From assembly GCA_030272155.1 (NCBI GenBank), contig CP126195.1:4137001-4201000 (forward strand): a DNA stretch of 64,000 bases, given 5' to 3'. Origin of the DNA: Tetradesmus obliquus (lineage: Eukaryota > Chlorophyta > Chlorophyceae > Sphaeropleales > Scenedesmaceae). This document shows positions 47,073 through 58,324 of the stretch, one piece after another. The translations under genes were made by a program, and so were the position numbers. The notes beneath the pieces are model-generated. The model was not told the origin of the DNA, searched no databases, and saw only the letters and a program-made list of their open reading frames with translations. Every line of letters begins with the position of its first letter. The stretch's first letter is position 1.

Positions 47073-50000
47073 TCATGCAGTCAGCTTCTTCACGACAGTG
47101 GCCAGGTTCTTGCCCTGCAGCAGCAGCAGCAGCGGCAGCAACAGCAGCGGCACAGCAACATGAGCTCAGCAAAACCAGCAGCAGCAGCGTGCTGCGCCAG
47201 CACAATGCTGCATTAAATTGTGGCATGCATGTTCTTTTCGCGCAGAAGGCAGGCGCATGCGGCCAGGTGCACTGCTGCTGTGGACACCCACTGCCAAAAC
47301 ACAGCCGCCCCTTGCAGATGTTGTGACAGATCCGTGAAGCCTGTCGCAGGTCACACTAGTGTCATGACACACACCGTCACATGTGACACCATGATCCGGA
47401 GCATGTAACACTGTCATGAAATAACAACATTTTCAGCCGCGCCGCACCTGGAACACCGCCTGCTCCAGCTCAGCTGCGCTGGGCTGGCGGGAACCGTCAG
47501 GCCCAGCCAGCGTGCCTGCACCCCAGGGGGAGCCACCCTGCAGCAACAGCAGCAGCAGCAGCAGATGTAAGAAAGGCGGCCGGCAGCAATGAAGCAGAAC
47601 TGGCGGTGCATACAAGCACAAACCACCTCGAGCATGGTTCACAGGAGCAGTGAACCATGCAGCAGCACTGGCACATACACACATGCGCGCAGGACCTTGG
47701 TGCATGCAGCAGCAACAGACAAGCTGCGCACATTTCCGGCATCCAGCCCAAACATGGAGCCGCCGCTGCTGCAGCCAACAAGCTCAAGTTGTTCAAGCAC
47801 TGTCCACACACACAGGCAACTATACAGCAGTTCCTGCAAGGATGCAACAACACGCGACAACCAACGCCCGTGTGCTGGACGACAATTTCTCCGAAATCCC
47901 ACCCGCACAATCACTTAGAAACTCAAAGGTGTTGAAATAAGTGCCCACCTTTGCTGCGTCCAGGCCGAACATGGAGCCGCCGCTGCCGTAGCCGGTGGGC
48001 ACGTAGATCATGCCGTGGTGGGCCAGCTGCGTGACGGCCGTCATGATGGTCGTCTCCTGGCCGCTGCCCTGGCTGGCAGTGGACGTGAACATGCTGGCAG
48101 CCTTGCCAGCCTGCAGGGCAGCACAGGACAAACATGTGTTTGGTTTCGATCGAGTTGATTTGGTTATGATTTTGTGATCATGTGTGGCAATGTGATGGTT
48201 GCCTTGCCGGCCTGCCGAGGTGACATAGGACATTGGGCGGCATAGGAACAGGGCATGTACATAGTCAGCAGGTGTGCTTGTTTGATCTGCTGTGTTGCCT
48301 GGACGCCAACGCATGTACGATGTCACTTTGCACCCCTCGCAAAGTGCCGGCTGCCAGGACCGCGCAGCAACACATACATCGCAAGCATGTGCAGCAGAAC
48401 CGTTTTGTGGACATGCTGGCAGCCTTGCCGGCTAGGCCTAGCTGCTGCTGCAAAGTGGTGTTCCTGCAAACTCTTTACACTGCTGCTGCTGCTGCTGCTG
48501 CCGCTCACCAGTGAGCCCTTCTGCCAGTGGCCGCCAGTGGCATCAAAGAAGGCCTTCATCTGGGCACACATCATGCCAAACCTGCAGCAATAATCACAAA
48601 TAAAAACATGAGCATGCCTTATCCGCTGTTTGATTCTTGTTGGCAGCAGTGTTGCTGCACAATCAGCAGTCACTCAGTGCGGCTTGAAATCAGCTGCACT
48701 ACTGCGACAGCGACAGCGCCTACATGCGAATGAAGCACAATAGAGGTCAACACGAACAGCAGCACCAGGCCTTGCCTGGTTGGGAAGCCAAACACGAAGC
48801 CGTCCGCCTCGTTGATGGTGGAGGGGTTGGCCACGGGGATGTCCTCGGGCTTGGCTGGGGCGTGCATCTTGCCCAGCACCTCAGCGGGCAGCGTCTCAGC
48901 CACCTGAAGTACAACGGCAGTACACAGGCAGTACACAGGCAGTGCAGCATATGGCACTTCAGAGTACAGCACATCGGCAGCTCTACATGAGGATAAAATG
49001 TTGGTGATCTGCATCCTGGCGTGGTCACTGTTTGGAGACAGCACTCTGGCGTGAGCATTCTGGCGCAACCAAACAGCAGCTCCAAGTGGGGCGCAGGGGC
49101 GGCAAGTGCTCAAGCGACTCATGTGGCAGAAGGCCAGAACTGCCAGCTTGGCATGCCTGCAACGACTGGCTGTGTGCTTGACAGCGTATGCTGCTGCAGG
49201 GCGCACCTGGAACAGGACTCCCTCCACTCCCTCCACACTGTCCACGCCCTGCAGGCACAGCAAGCATTGTATGCTTCTATGTTGATCAGGATGGTGATGC
49301 CACAGCAGTAAGGGGCGAACCACAAACCACCGTATAGGGGGGGGGGGGGGGGACGCGGGGTTTTGAGCTACCCCTACCCCCTAGTCGAAAAGTGGCTTCC
49401 GAAGGGGGCGTGGCTACCGTATGGCCGGGCTCGTCGAACCCCTACCCCCTATGCGAAAAGTGGCTACGCGTCCCCCCCCCCCCCCCCTATACGGTGGTTT
49501 GTGGTTCGCCCCTAATGCAGCCCGTCAGTGCAGTTAGCAGTTAGCTATTGTCATCCTGTTGGTTGAACACAGCGTGGGCAACCGCGGAGCATGGTAAGCA
49601 GCGTATGCAGTGTGGTCCAGCCACGGTGAGTGTAGGTGACAGAATGCTGTGAACTGCTGAGGCAATGGTTCGTTCGCACCTGCTTCACAGCCTTTGCCAT
49701 AGCAGCGATGTGACCATACATGGCTGCAAGCAGGAAAGCAGGTTGTTGTTGGATGAATGCAGGTGCGTCATCCTGTAGCACTACTGCTAGCAGCGCTGCT
49801 GCTGCAGTAACCATGACTGTGTTGATAACCGGTCAACGCAGTGATCACCAGTCCGCGGTGTGCTGATCTCAAGCTATTGACGGCGTTAAATGCATACAGC
49901 AAATTTCAACGTGCCTAGCAAGCTATGCACCACATTCTGCTTCTGCACGGACTGTCAGTGCAGTTGAGGCTCGACCATTGAACAAGCAGCCGTACTGCTC

Positions 50001-50182
50001 TGGCGTGGCCACTCACAGTAGTAGATGATGTAAACCTGCAGCCATAAGAACGCAAAGCCAGGTGATCAGGAACGCCACAGAAAAGGCGGGCAGGTGCAAA
50101 CGTCCACGAGATATGTTGCGTTGCTGTAGTCGCAAAGCTATAAGCAAAGCTCAGCGCTTAAGCTCACCTTCTTTGTCGCCAT
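47073..50182 (-). CDS. NAD(P)H:quinone oxidoreductase, WrbA/FQR type
   Basis: FMN-dependent flavodoxin-fold enzyme that reduces quinones by two electrons, protecting against oxidative stress. Exons on the minus strand: 50182-50168 (15 bp), 50035-50017 (19 bp), 49723-49680, 49248-49207, 48903-48776, 48581-48509, 48110-47949, 47537-47448, 47114-47073; all in phase, 204 residues, the usual family length. It starts [26 protein letters not shown] (the flavodoxin phosphate loop spread over three exons). Further motifs are [55 protein letters not shown] and [18 protein letters not shown]. Intron 5 has a GC donor (ACCAG|GCAAGG). Exon 7 has partial copies of both edges. A MITE sits in intron 3. Confidence 0.93.
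47727..47778 (-). repeat. Copy of quinone reductase exon 7 end
   Basis: In sense, [10 protein letters not shown]..: repeats the exon 7 end ([11 protein letters not shown] plus donor) about 210 bp downstream. A GT is kept, but the bases before it differ. Confidence 0.75.
48405..48445 (-). repeat. Copy of quinone reductase exon 7 start
   Basis: Repeats AGKAASM.. of the exon 7 start (true edge 48110) about 330 bp upstream. A shorter similar piece lies at about 48203-48222. Confidence 0.65.
49312..49513. mobile_element. Harbinger-like MITE, 202 bp, in quinone reductase intron 3
   Basis: Near-perfect terminal inverted repeats of about 44 bp beginning GGGGCGAACCACAAACCACC and running through a 14-15-base G run to ACGCG. 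They are flanked by the 3-bp direct repeat TAA (49309-49311, 49514-49516). TAA/TTA target duplications and G-rich ends are typical of PIF/Harbinger MITEs. The interior has two similar copies of ccctaccccct..cgaaaagtggct. There is no coding capacity. The near-identical TIRs suggest recent insertion. Confidence 0.85.
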
Positions 50183-51014
50183 TGTAGCTGCTGGAGGTGG
50201 TGAAGGCGCTGCTGCTGGGACAGGCACAGGAGCAGAAGCTTGGACGGACTGTGAAGCAGAATCTTTACTTGCGCACCCGCCTGGCATTTTTGTGTACGTT
50301 GACTGACCATCGCATCTCGCGGGCTTATCAAGGGGTCTTTGGCGATGTCACTGGCAAGCTGGCACCAGCACATACCTCACTGTCATCTGAGTGGCATCCT
50401 TAGAACAGCGTCGATGCCGTTGACACGCAGGCAAACAAACTTAGATTGCTTTTTTTAGTACGCCTATGCAGCACCAACTGGCCACCGCGCCCCATCATGC
50501 TGCCTGCTAGTATCCTTGCTGCTTCTGCTGCTGCTGCTAAGGTGTGTCGGCACCGCCGCAGAGCTCACCCGCCCAAAGCACCTGTTTCATTGAACTGGTA
50601 AAACATTGGCAATAACGGCAAGCAGCTGCCATCACTGACACTGCTGCAGTGCTGAAACTCAAACACTGGTGTGCTAGGGTTGTCTAATGTGCAGGCTCGG
50701 GGGCTTAAATGTCATGTGGCTTGCATTTCATCACCGTCCTTCAGCTTGACTTTCACATATTTGAATTGTTGGTCCTCAGTCTTCGACGCTTTCAAACGCC
50801 TGCTGAGGTGGAGCAAGTTTGCCTGCGTGAATCTCTGCAAGTGTGAGCTCGAAGCCCTGTAGATACCGATCATTGCAACTCACCTTTCTTAATCAGCATC
50901 GCACGCGCATTTCCTTTCCAAGGGTGCACGTGAGCAGCACTACATTCTTGACTTGCTGCACTGTGCAAAGGCCGAGCAAGGCCAGCCAGCACCCGGCACT
51001 GCTGAGCCCGCAGC
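50183..51014. promoter_or_regulatory. Divergent intergenic region quinone reductase / CorA
   Basis: About 0.83 kb upstream of both genes. No TATA box is recognised. Short open frames have no domain. Confidence 0.35.
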
Positions 51015-54000
51015 ATGCAACGTGAAGAGACGCAAAAGCAGTCAGCAGCAGGGGCCGCTGAGCCTGGTGAGTGCCAGCAGCTGCAGCTCTATGCAGCAGC
51101 ATCGCATCAGAATTATGTATGATATCATACATGGGAATCAACACAGACAATACTACGGCCAGCCTGTGCATGTTAACTCTATTGCAGATGATCATTCAGG
51201 CAGAATTGCAGCACATGCGGCACTGCCTGCAACATGCTTGCTGTGTGTCAGCAGCTGCTGTCACCCTGCATGTGCCTGCTGCAACACTGCCTACACAGCA
51301 GCACAGCGGCGCACCACCTGCATATCTCATCACATTCTTGGCACTTCACACAAACGTCCGTCTGATGACATGAGAGGACAACCTGCAAGCGCTGCTTGTA
51401 TCTGACCTCTGCAGGTGATGTGCTGATAAACCTGGGCCCTGAAAGCACCCTGGTTGCAGCCGCTGCTGCTGCAGCTGCTCTCACACGCGCAGGCAGCGGC
51501 AGCAGCAATAGCAGCTCGACGGCAGCAGCTACTGGCCCCAGCAGCAGCACCTATGTCAGAGGCAGCAGCGGCAGGTCTTTGATGCAGGGCTTAGGGGCAA
51601 GCACAGGCAGCACAGGCCACATCAGCGAGCAGCAGCAGCAGAAGCAAAAGCAGCAGAGGCAGCAGCCTTCCCCGCCACATGGCAGCAGCCAACAGCCAGC
51701 ACCATCTCCAGCACCAGCACCACCAGCAGCAGCAGCAGCAGCAGCAGCGGCGGCACCTCTTGGCAGCCCTGCAAGCCTCGCACTGGAACATCTGCCTCGA
51801 TTTAGCAGCCAGCACTTCTGGCTGCATGAGCAGCAGCAAGCAGAAGCAGAGCCAGCAGAGTCCGGACCCCTGCAGGGCCTGGCCAATGCAGTGGGTGCAG
51901 TAATGCATGGCCTGCTGGGGGGCAGTGCTGTGGCCGGGCCGCAATCAGCAAGCCAGATAGGCTACAACTTAGCTGAGGATGCAGAGGAAGGCAGCGGCAG
52001 TGAAAGTGGCAGCCCAACCAGGCAGAGCTTGCTGCGGCACAACTTCAGCAGGTTCAGCGGCAGCAGCAGCGGCAGCGGCAGCCCAATGTGTAGCGCAGTA
52101 AGCCGGCCTAGCTGGCTAGCCCCTGGGCTGAACAGACCAGCGAGCAGCAGTAGCCACCCAGGTGGTGATGCGCAGCGGGCATCGCGCAGCAAGAACTGCT
52201 CAGCTGCTGTGAGCACACAGCGGCAGCAGCAGCAGCAGCAGCAGGAGGCTGGTGAGGGGTCAGGGCCGGAGGGTTTGCGGCACGCCTCGGGGTTCCAGCG
52301 CTCCAAGCAGCGCTGGCAGTCGGCTGCTGCGAATGTCATGAAGTTGACGAAGGTGAGGGCGGCAGTGCGGCAGCAGCACGGCAGCCTTGTGTGTAGCTTC
52401 ACCCATTGATGCGGTCAGCAGCAGCAGCAACAGCTGCAGCAGCAGCAATGCAGGCAACAGCATTAGCTCTAGCTGCAGCAGAAGCAGCGTCAGCAACCCT
52501 GGCCACTGCCGACAGAACACATGAAACAGATGGCGGCAGCAGAGGGTCGCTCAAGCAGTGCCCTTATGAGAGCCCATCAGGGCACCAAGTGGCACGAGGA
52601 TCGCCACTCAATCAGAACTTCCCTGCGCATGTCTTGTTGCTCCTGTGCTGATCATTTCTGTTGCTGTGGTTGCTGCTGTGTGCATGGCAACAGGTGACGG
52701 GTACCTTCCAGCCGGGCGGACTGCAGGTGAGCCTGTGTGGGCATCGTGACATGAAATTTTCCATGAAAAACAGAAAGAGAATCGGTTACATCAAATGACA
52801 CTGCTAACAACAGCCTGTTTCAAGCGTAGCGCCGTATATGTACACCGCTTGGTCCAGCCAGTCACAGACACAGCACACATAACATGCGCGCTACACCATT
52901 GTCTGGCGTATGCTGGCCATGCGCATGTGGCGTTGCACAGTTGCTGCGCATTGTGCAAGCGTCGCTGTCACCACAACAGCAGCTGCGGGCATCTATCACT
53001 GCAAACGGCCGGCAGTGCTGCATCAATGGCTTGCTTCTCGCCGTGCTTGCTGGCCTGCCGTTGCCTTGCTGCCACCCTGCAGGGCCTTGATGTGAAGCGC
53101 CACAACTATGACAGCTGGATGGGGCCGCTGCTGCACACAGACGTCAACGTGACGGTCACCGACTTTGAGTGAGTGGGGTGTGTGCAAACCAGCCGCCAAC
53201 CCCACCCAAACACCAGTCGTGTATGCACGCCTGCCTGGCACTGCGGTGTGTTGTTGACCTACTCGTTGACATGATGCCCAACTTCAGCTTCGTCCCAACA
53301 TCACAGACATCTGCCTCGCTTCATTGGTATACTGATTGCCTGCTGGCATTGTCAAACGCCGTCACATTGAGCTGTGCCTGCGCATATTTGCACTGCGCCG
53401 CGCCTGCAGCGAGAGCCAGGTGCGGGTCATGAGTGACATCAGCAACACGGAGCTCAAGGGCGCACTGCAGCAGCCACGGCCAGAGTGGTCGCGTGTGCGC
53501 TGGGTCAACGTGCAGGTGCGGCGCTGCTGCTGCTGCTGGCTGTCACCAGCACTGCTGTTGCAGGAACATCAACACGACAGTGGATATCAGTGCTGATAGT
53601 GCCATGTGCCAAGGATCATCCTTGAAAGTTTCTGCTGCAGTTGCGTGCATCACACTTGAACTCAGCAGGAACCAATGGCCTGCATGCCTTGCATGCAGTG
53701 TGTCCTGCGTAAGGAGCAGGCATGCCTGGCGTTGCCGTGCCAGCATCAGTAGCGCCACAGTGCTTTGCGACACACTCAACCTGCTGTATGCTCTTCTGCT
53801 CTCTTCACTTGCTCTCCAATGCAGGGCCTCAGTTGGAAAATGTCATCCCAAACGCTGGCAGTGGCCTACAGCCTGTTACCATGTCATGCTGTCACATAAC
53901 AATAACAATACCAGTCATGACACGTCTTCTGCCCTTCTTGTGTCTTGCAGGGCCTGAGTTGGGATGTCATTCAAACGCTGGCAGTGGCCTACAGCCTGCA

Positions 54001-54782
54001 CCCGCTGAGCGTAGAAGACATCGTGCACATCCCGCAGCGCATCAAAACAGACTTCTACGAGGACTATTTATACACCTCCGTGCTGCTGCTGTCAGTGGAC
54101 CACCCCTCAAACCTAGACCTAGATATTGTACAGACAGAGGTAGCAGCAGCAGCGGCAGCCAAGGCAGTGCGGGCAGTGCGGGAGGCCCCTCAGGGGGGAG
54201 TGGCAGCGCCGCCGGGGGCAGCAGCAGCAGCAGGCGGCATGGCGGCAAAGGCGGCGGCGGTGGCGGTGCAGCAGCGCTGCTCGCTGCAGCGGACTGGCAG
54301 CTTTGCGGCTGCACAAGTGGATGCGGCAGCCAAGCAGCCACACCTGCACAGGTGAGAGTGTGCTTCACAGAGCTCGTGTAGCACAGCTGTGCTGCTTTGT
54401 ATGGTGAGCAAGACCAGGTGACGTGATGCTAGCTAGCTGGAGGCGGCGGCCAAGCAGCCACATCTGCACAGGTAAGTGCACCCTGTGCAACACAGGTGTG
54501 GTGTTGCTTTTCGCGCGCTTGCTGCCACTGCTCCTATAGCAGCAACATGCACACATAAAGTACGTGGCAATGGTAGCAACAAAAAGCTTGTGAGGGATGC
54601 CTCGGCGTCAACCACATCGCTGCTGCCGCTGCTGCTGCTGCTGCTGCAGGCTGCGCACCCGGCTGCAGCGGCCTGGTGCCTCCCGTGAGTCTAAGGCGGC
54701 CAGCCTGCACCCCATGGAGCTGCTGGTGGAGCAGGTGGGGGTGTGAATCTGGGGTATGTGGGCAGCAGCAGCAGCAGCAGCG

Positions 54783-54814
<32 letters not shown>

Positions 54815-55688
54815 AGCAGCCAGCCTACACCCCATGGAGCTGCTGGTGGAGCAGGTGGGTGTGTGGAATATGGGACATGTTGGCAGCAGCAGCAGCAGTA
54901 GCAGCAAGCCTGCACCCCATGGAGCTGCTGGTGAGCAGGTGAGCTTGGCTGGGGCTGGAGTATGTTTGCAGCAGCAGTAGCAGCAGTGGCCGCAACAGCA
55001 GCGGAAGCTTGCTGCAAAGGGCAGATGGTGCGGACAGTCAGCAGCTGCTGTTGCTACTGGTGGCGCGCTGCTGAGGTGACCCGTAGCGAATTGCTGACCA
55101 CCTTCTATCCTCCGTGCTCCATGCATCAAGCAGTGGTTTTGCACAGCTTGAGTTGAAACAGCAGCTGCTTTCAGCTCTCTTTTCACATGGCAGGTGTTGC
55201 CATCTGCTGCTGCTGCTGTGCCAGGCGAGCATCTTCCTGTTCCGTGACGGCACTCTGCTGACCATGTTCAGCCATGAGGGCGAGGGCCTGGCTGCACCCA
55301 TCCTGGACAAGCTCAAGGTGGGCCCAGCTGCTAAAACTGTTATAACAGTCACAACTGTTGGATTGTTGTTGTTTCAAGTGCACAGGCCGCTTCCATCCTA
55401 GACAAGCTCCATGTAGCTTTGGAGTGGTCAGCGAGGTAGGCGGGGGGCGTGCAGAAACAGTGCCGTGAATGCAACAGGGATCTGCAGAGCCAGGTTTGGA
55501 AGCCTGCTGTGAATGCATTGCTCAGCATTCTTGTCACTCAATTGGCCACTCGGCGTCTCTGCTGCTGCTGCTGCTGCTGCTGCTGTTCCCACAGGGCTTC
55601 AAGACGCTGCTGACTGACAGCCAGGACGCGTCCTTCCTGTTCAACGCGGTGCTGGATGCAGTGGTGGACCACGCCATGCCCGTGGTGC

Positions 55689-55719
<31 letters not shown>

Positions 55720-56313
55720 CACTGTGTGTGCACTGTACATAATGGTGTGCGATGTTACGCCTGTTGGTGTGTCAGTGCAATTCATGCGGTGCTGGGTGCA
55801 GTGGTGGAGCACACCATGCTTGTGGTGCAGGTGCGCTGCTGCTGGCTGGCTGGCCTGTCTGCTGCGTACGACAGGGCGCCCCTGGCGGCTGCTGTGCGCC
55901 ATTCTGGCATGATTTACCCTATTCGTCTTGATATGAGTTATGTCTGTACTATAACAAAGGTGTCGTTGCAGGCATCTGAAGCTGGCAATTGCAGAAAAAG
56001 CAGTGGTGGTGTGCTATCGCTTGCATGCCGCCAACACTGTGCTTGCCTGCTGCCTGCTTTGCTTGCGGGTGTACTCCAGCTACATTGCGCCGGTGGAGAC
56101 GCAGGTGCTATATGTGCTGTGGTCGGTGTGACCTGTGCTGTGGATGCGATCTGCGACATGTGTCATGTGTGCTGCCTGCTGTCTATGCTGCTGTACCCCT
56201 GCAGGTGTACGCCAGCCGCATTGCTCAGCTGGAGACGCAGGTGCTGCTGGACAAGCGGCCCCCTGCACGCCTCACCAAGGAGCTGCACCTGCTCTGCAAC
56301 GACCTCAAGGGTG

Positions 56314-56373
<60 letters not shown>

Positions 56374-57093
56374 CCTGCGTGTGCTGTGCTGCACTAAGCA
56401 CGGCTGTGGGACTGTGATGCGCTTGCCCCTGAGTTGGCAGTTGCCCTGCCATGCGGTGTTTAGGCATCAGGGGTAACTTTATTAGCAGCGGCAGCAGCAG
56501 CAGCACTCTTTCTGCTGCGCAGCACTGCGCACGCAGTTGGTGTGACGCAACGCAGTCCCAACAGTGCGCCCTGTTGCCTGTTGACAGCCATGCGACACTT
56601 GACAGCTTGGGCCTGGCTTGATCTCCCAGTGCATGGACAATGATCAAACCATCATGCTTTTGCAAGTTGTGTGACCACAATTGCGTGCTGCGCTGTTGTT
56701 GTTGCTGCTGCTGCTGCTGTGCTACAGTGCTGCGCCGCACGCTGGTGCCCACGCAGCACCTCATCCACAAGCTGCAGGCCACGCACGCCACCACAGACAG
56801 CAGCAAGCACTTCCTGTCACCCCTCACGGTGAGATCTCGTTTAGTTGGCTGGCGCATGGCTCACCCTGCTTCCTGCAAGGCAATCTAGTCCTGCGCAACA
56901 GCTGAAGTACGTACAATGCAGCTGTGCGTTGGTAACAACTTTACGTGGCCGTATCAAGCTCTGGCGCCTGCTGTGCGCCGTGTGCCTGCTTGCCTGCATT
57001 GCAGTGCTTTTGACACTGCAGCTGGTGTACATGGCTGTCATGGCGGACCACATCCCCTGCACCCTCTTAGCTGCTGTCTGCTGTGCTGCTGTT

Positions 57094-57133
<40 letters not shown>

Positions 57134-57648
57134 GCTGCTGTTTGCTGCAGCTGGTGTACATGGCGGACGTGGCTGACCACATCTCCACCTTCTTACTGAC
57201 TGGTGCCTGCCTGTTGTGTGCTGTGTTTTGCTGCATGCCTGCACATGTATTGCCTTATGCTGCAGCTGGTGTACATGGCGGACGTGGCTGACCACATCTC
57301 CACCATCGTGGAGGACATGGAGACGCTTGCTGAGGACGCAAGAGACCTGATTGACCTGGTGTTCAACACCATCGGTGAGCACTGCACTTTGAATCATGGA
57401 TCTTCACCAGCACATGGTGATCTGGGAAAACTTCCAACTTGTGGTGTGGTGATTGTGTACCGCGGCAAAGCAATGCTTCTGGCTCTGCCACTTGCTGCCA
57501 CACCATGAGAAAATCACAGCAGGCACACAGTGGCGCAAGCGACAGTCTGCCTATGATGTAGTGTTGCAGACCACCAGCGGTGTGGCTTCCCACGACACGT
57601 CCTAGGTCAAAGCGCTGTTGCTGCAGCCACTGATTCAGTCAACGGAAG

Positions 57649-57696
<48 letters not shown>

Positions 57697-58324
57697 GCTG
57701 CAGCGCACCACAACAACAACAGCATGCAGATGCTGGCGGTGGTGTCGACAATCTTCCTGCCCATCACCTTCCTGGCAGGTGAGGCGACCAGACGTGCGGG
57801 CAGCGCAAGCACACAGGCACATCCGATGAGAGAGAGTCTGCACACGCTAGTGTCTGGGCCCTGTCCTGCTGTGTATGTATGAAACACAGTACCACAAGCC
57901 GCAAATGAGATCCAGTCAACAGCCTAGGTTGCCAAGTTGTGTGTTGAGGGTAGCTGCCTAGGTTGCCTCCCGGCTTGTTCTCCACAAAGCGCGTATCGCA
58001 GCGGCCTGCTGCGCCGCAGACGTCACAGGATCAAGAACCCAATCAGACGCAACATGCTTTTGCAACTCAACGTGCTGCCCGCAGGCATGTTTAAAATGAA
58101 CTTTGACCAGTTCTTCCCTGAGATCCACTGGCAGTACGGCTGACCTGCTGCTGCCGCTGCTGCCGCTGCTGTTACACTTTGCAGGCGTGTTTGGCATGAA
58201 CTTTGACCAGTTCTTCCCTGAGATCCACTGGCAGTACGGCTACATCTACTTCTGGGGGCTGTGCTCCGTCATCAGCGTGGTGTTTGCAGCCATGATGAAG
58301 CGCTGGGGCATGTTCAGCAGCTGA
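51015..58324 (+). CDS. CorA-family magnesium transporter
   Basis: Predicted Mg2+ channel/transporter of the CorA/Alr1 superfamily in a cell or organelle membrane. Exons: 51015-51066, 51415-52352, 52694-52726, 53083-53168, 53410-53515, 53951-54351, 54650-54734, 55225-55317, 55595-55690, 56205-56310, 56728-56828, 57266-57374, 57704-57778, 58185-58324; all in phase, 806 residues. Exon 2 alone encodes a Ser/Gln/Ala-rich region of 312 residues with no fold signal. The cytoplasmic domain includes QPRPEWSRVRWVNVQGLSW and HPLSVEDIVHIPQRIKTDFY, interrupted by an Ala/Gly-rich insertion. The C-terminus has TM1 (MLAVVSTIFLPITFLAGVFG), the GMN selectivity motif at about 764-766 (FGMNFD), then TM2 (YFWGLCSVISVVFAAMM) and a short tail, as in CorA. 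Exon-edge copies surround at least eight of its exons. Confidence 0.9.
53821..53875 (+). repeat. Copy of CorA exon 6 start
   Basis: GCAG acceptor followed by ggcctcagttggaaaatgtc.. , matching the true exon 6 start (GLSWDVIQTLAVAYSL at 53951), offset by 126 bp. The acceptor is intact, but an inserted base shifts the reading frame. Confidence 0.9.
54439..54478 (+). repeat. Copy of CorA exon 6 end with a stronger donor
   Basis: gcggcggccaagcagccaca..tgcacag followed by GTAAGT. The true donor, 126 bp upstream, is GTGAGA, so the copy has the better consensus. Confidence 0.9.
54819..54944 (+). repeat. Two copies of CorA exon 7 end
   Basis: SLHPMELLVEQ plus donor recurs at 54819-54862 and 54903-54944 after the true edge at 54734. 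Both keep a GTGGGT or GTGAGC donor. The intervening sequence is CAG-rich. Confidence 0.9.
55386..55415 (+). repeat. Short copy of CorA exon 8 end
   Basis: ttccatcctagacaagctcc resembles CCCATCCTGGACAAGCTCAAG at the exon 8 end, about 100 bp downstream. The donor is lost. Confidence 0.6.
55780..55831 (+). repeat. Copy of CorA exon 9 end
   Basis: ttcatgcggtgctgggtgca..gtggtgcag followed by GTGCGC, matching the true exon 9 end at 55639-55690, offset by about 141 bp. The true donor is followed by a (GT)14 run. Confidence 0.9.
56066..56110 (+). repeat. Copy of CorA exon 10 start
   Basis: gtgtactccagctacattgc..ggagacgcag resembles the true start VYASRIAQLETQ at 56205, about 135 bp upstream. The acceptor is changed to GCG. 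Confidence 0.8.
56317..56720 (+). repeat. CorA intron 10 with donor-side CAG15 and acceptor-side CTG tract
   Basis: CAG repeats (56317-56361) begin six bases after the exon 10 donor, and a TTG/CTG run (56695-56720) leads to the GCTACAG acceptor of exon 11. The two ends of the 417-bp intron are complementary. Confidence 0.85.
57015..57192 (+). repeat. Two copies of CorA exon 12 start
   Basis: CTGCAG acceptor plus LVYMA.. recurs at 57015-57058 (with a small rearrangement) and 57145-57192 (almost identical for 45 bases) before the true exon at 57266. Both acceptors are intact. The second is preceded by a (CTG)n run. Confidence 0.92.
57649..57693 (+). repeat. (CTG)15 tract at the CorA exon 13 acceptor
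   Basis: Sense CTG run ending in ttggctgcag directly at the acceptor. Confidence 0.9.
58078..58143 (+). repeat. Copy of CorA exon 14 start with stop
   Basis: CGCAG acceptor then GMFKMNFDQFFPEIHWQYG and a TGA. The true exon (58185) reads GVFGMNFDQFFPEIHWQYGYIYF. If spliced in, the copy would give a protein without TM2 and with an altered GMN context. Confidence 0.92.

Noticed and set aside
51679-51944. Gln/His- and Cys/Leu-rich frames overlapping CorA exon 2
   Set aside because: They are shadow frames of the Ser/Gln/Ala-rich coding exon, which joins in phase with the rest of CorA.
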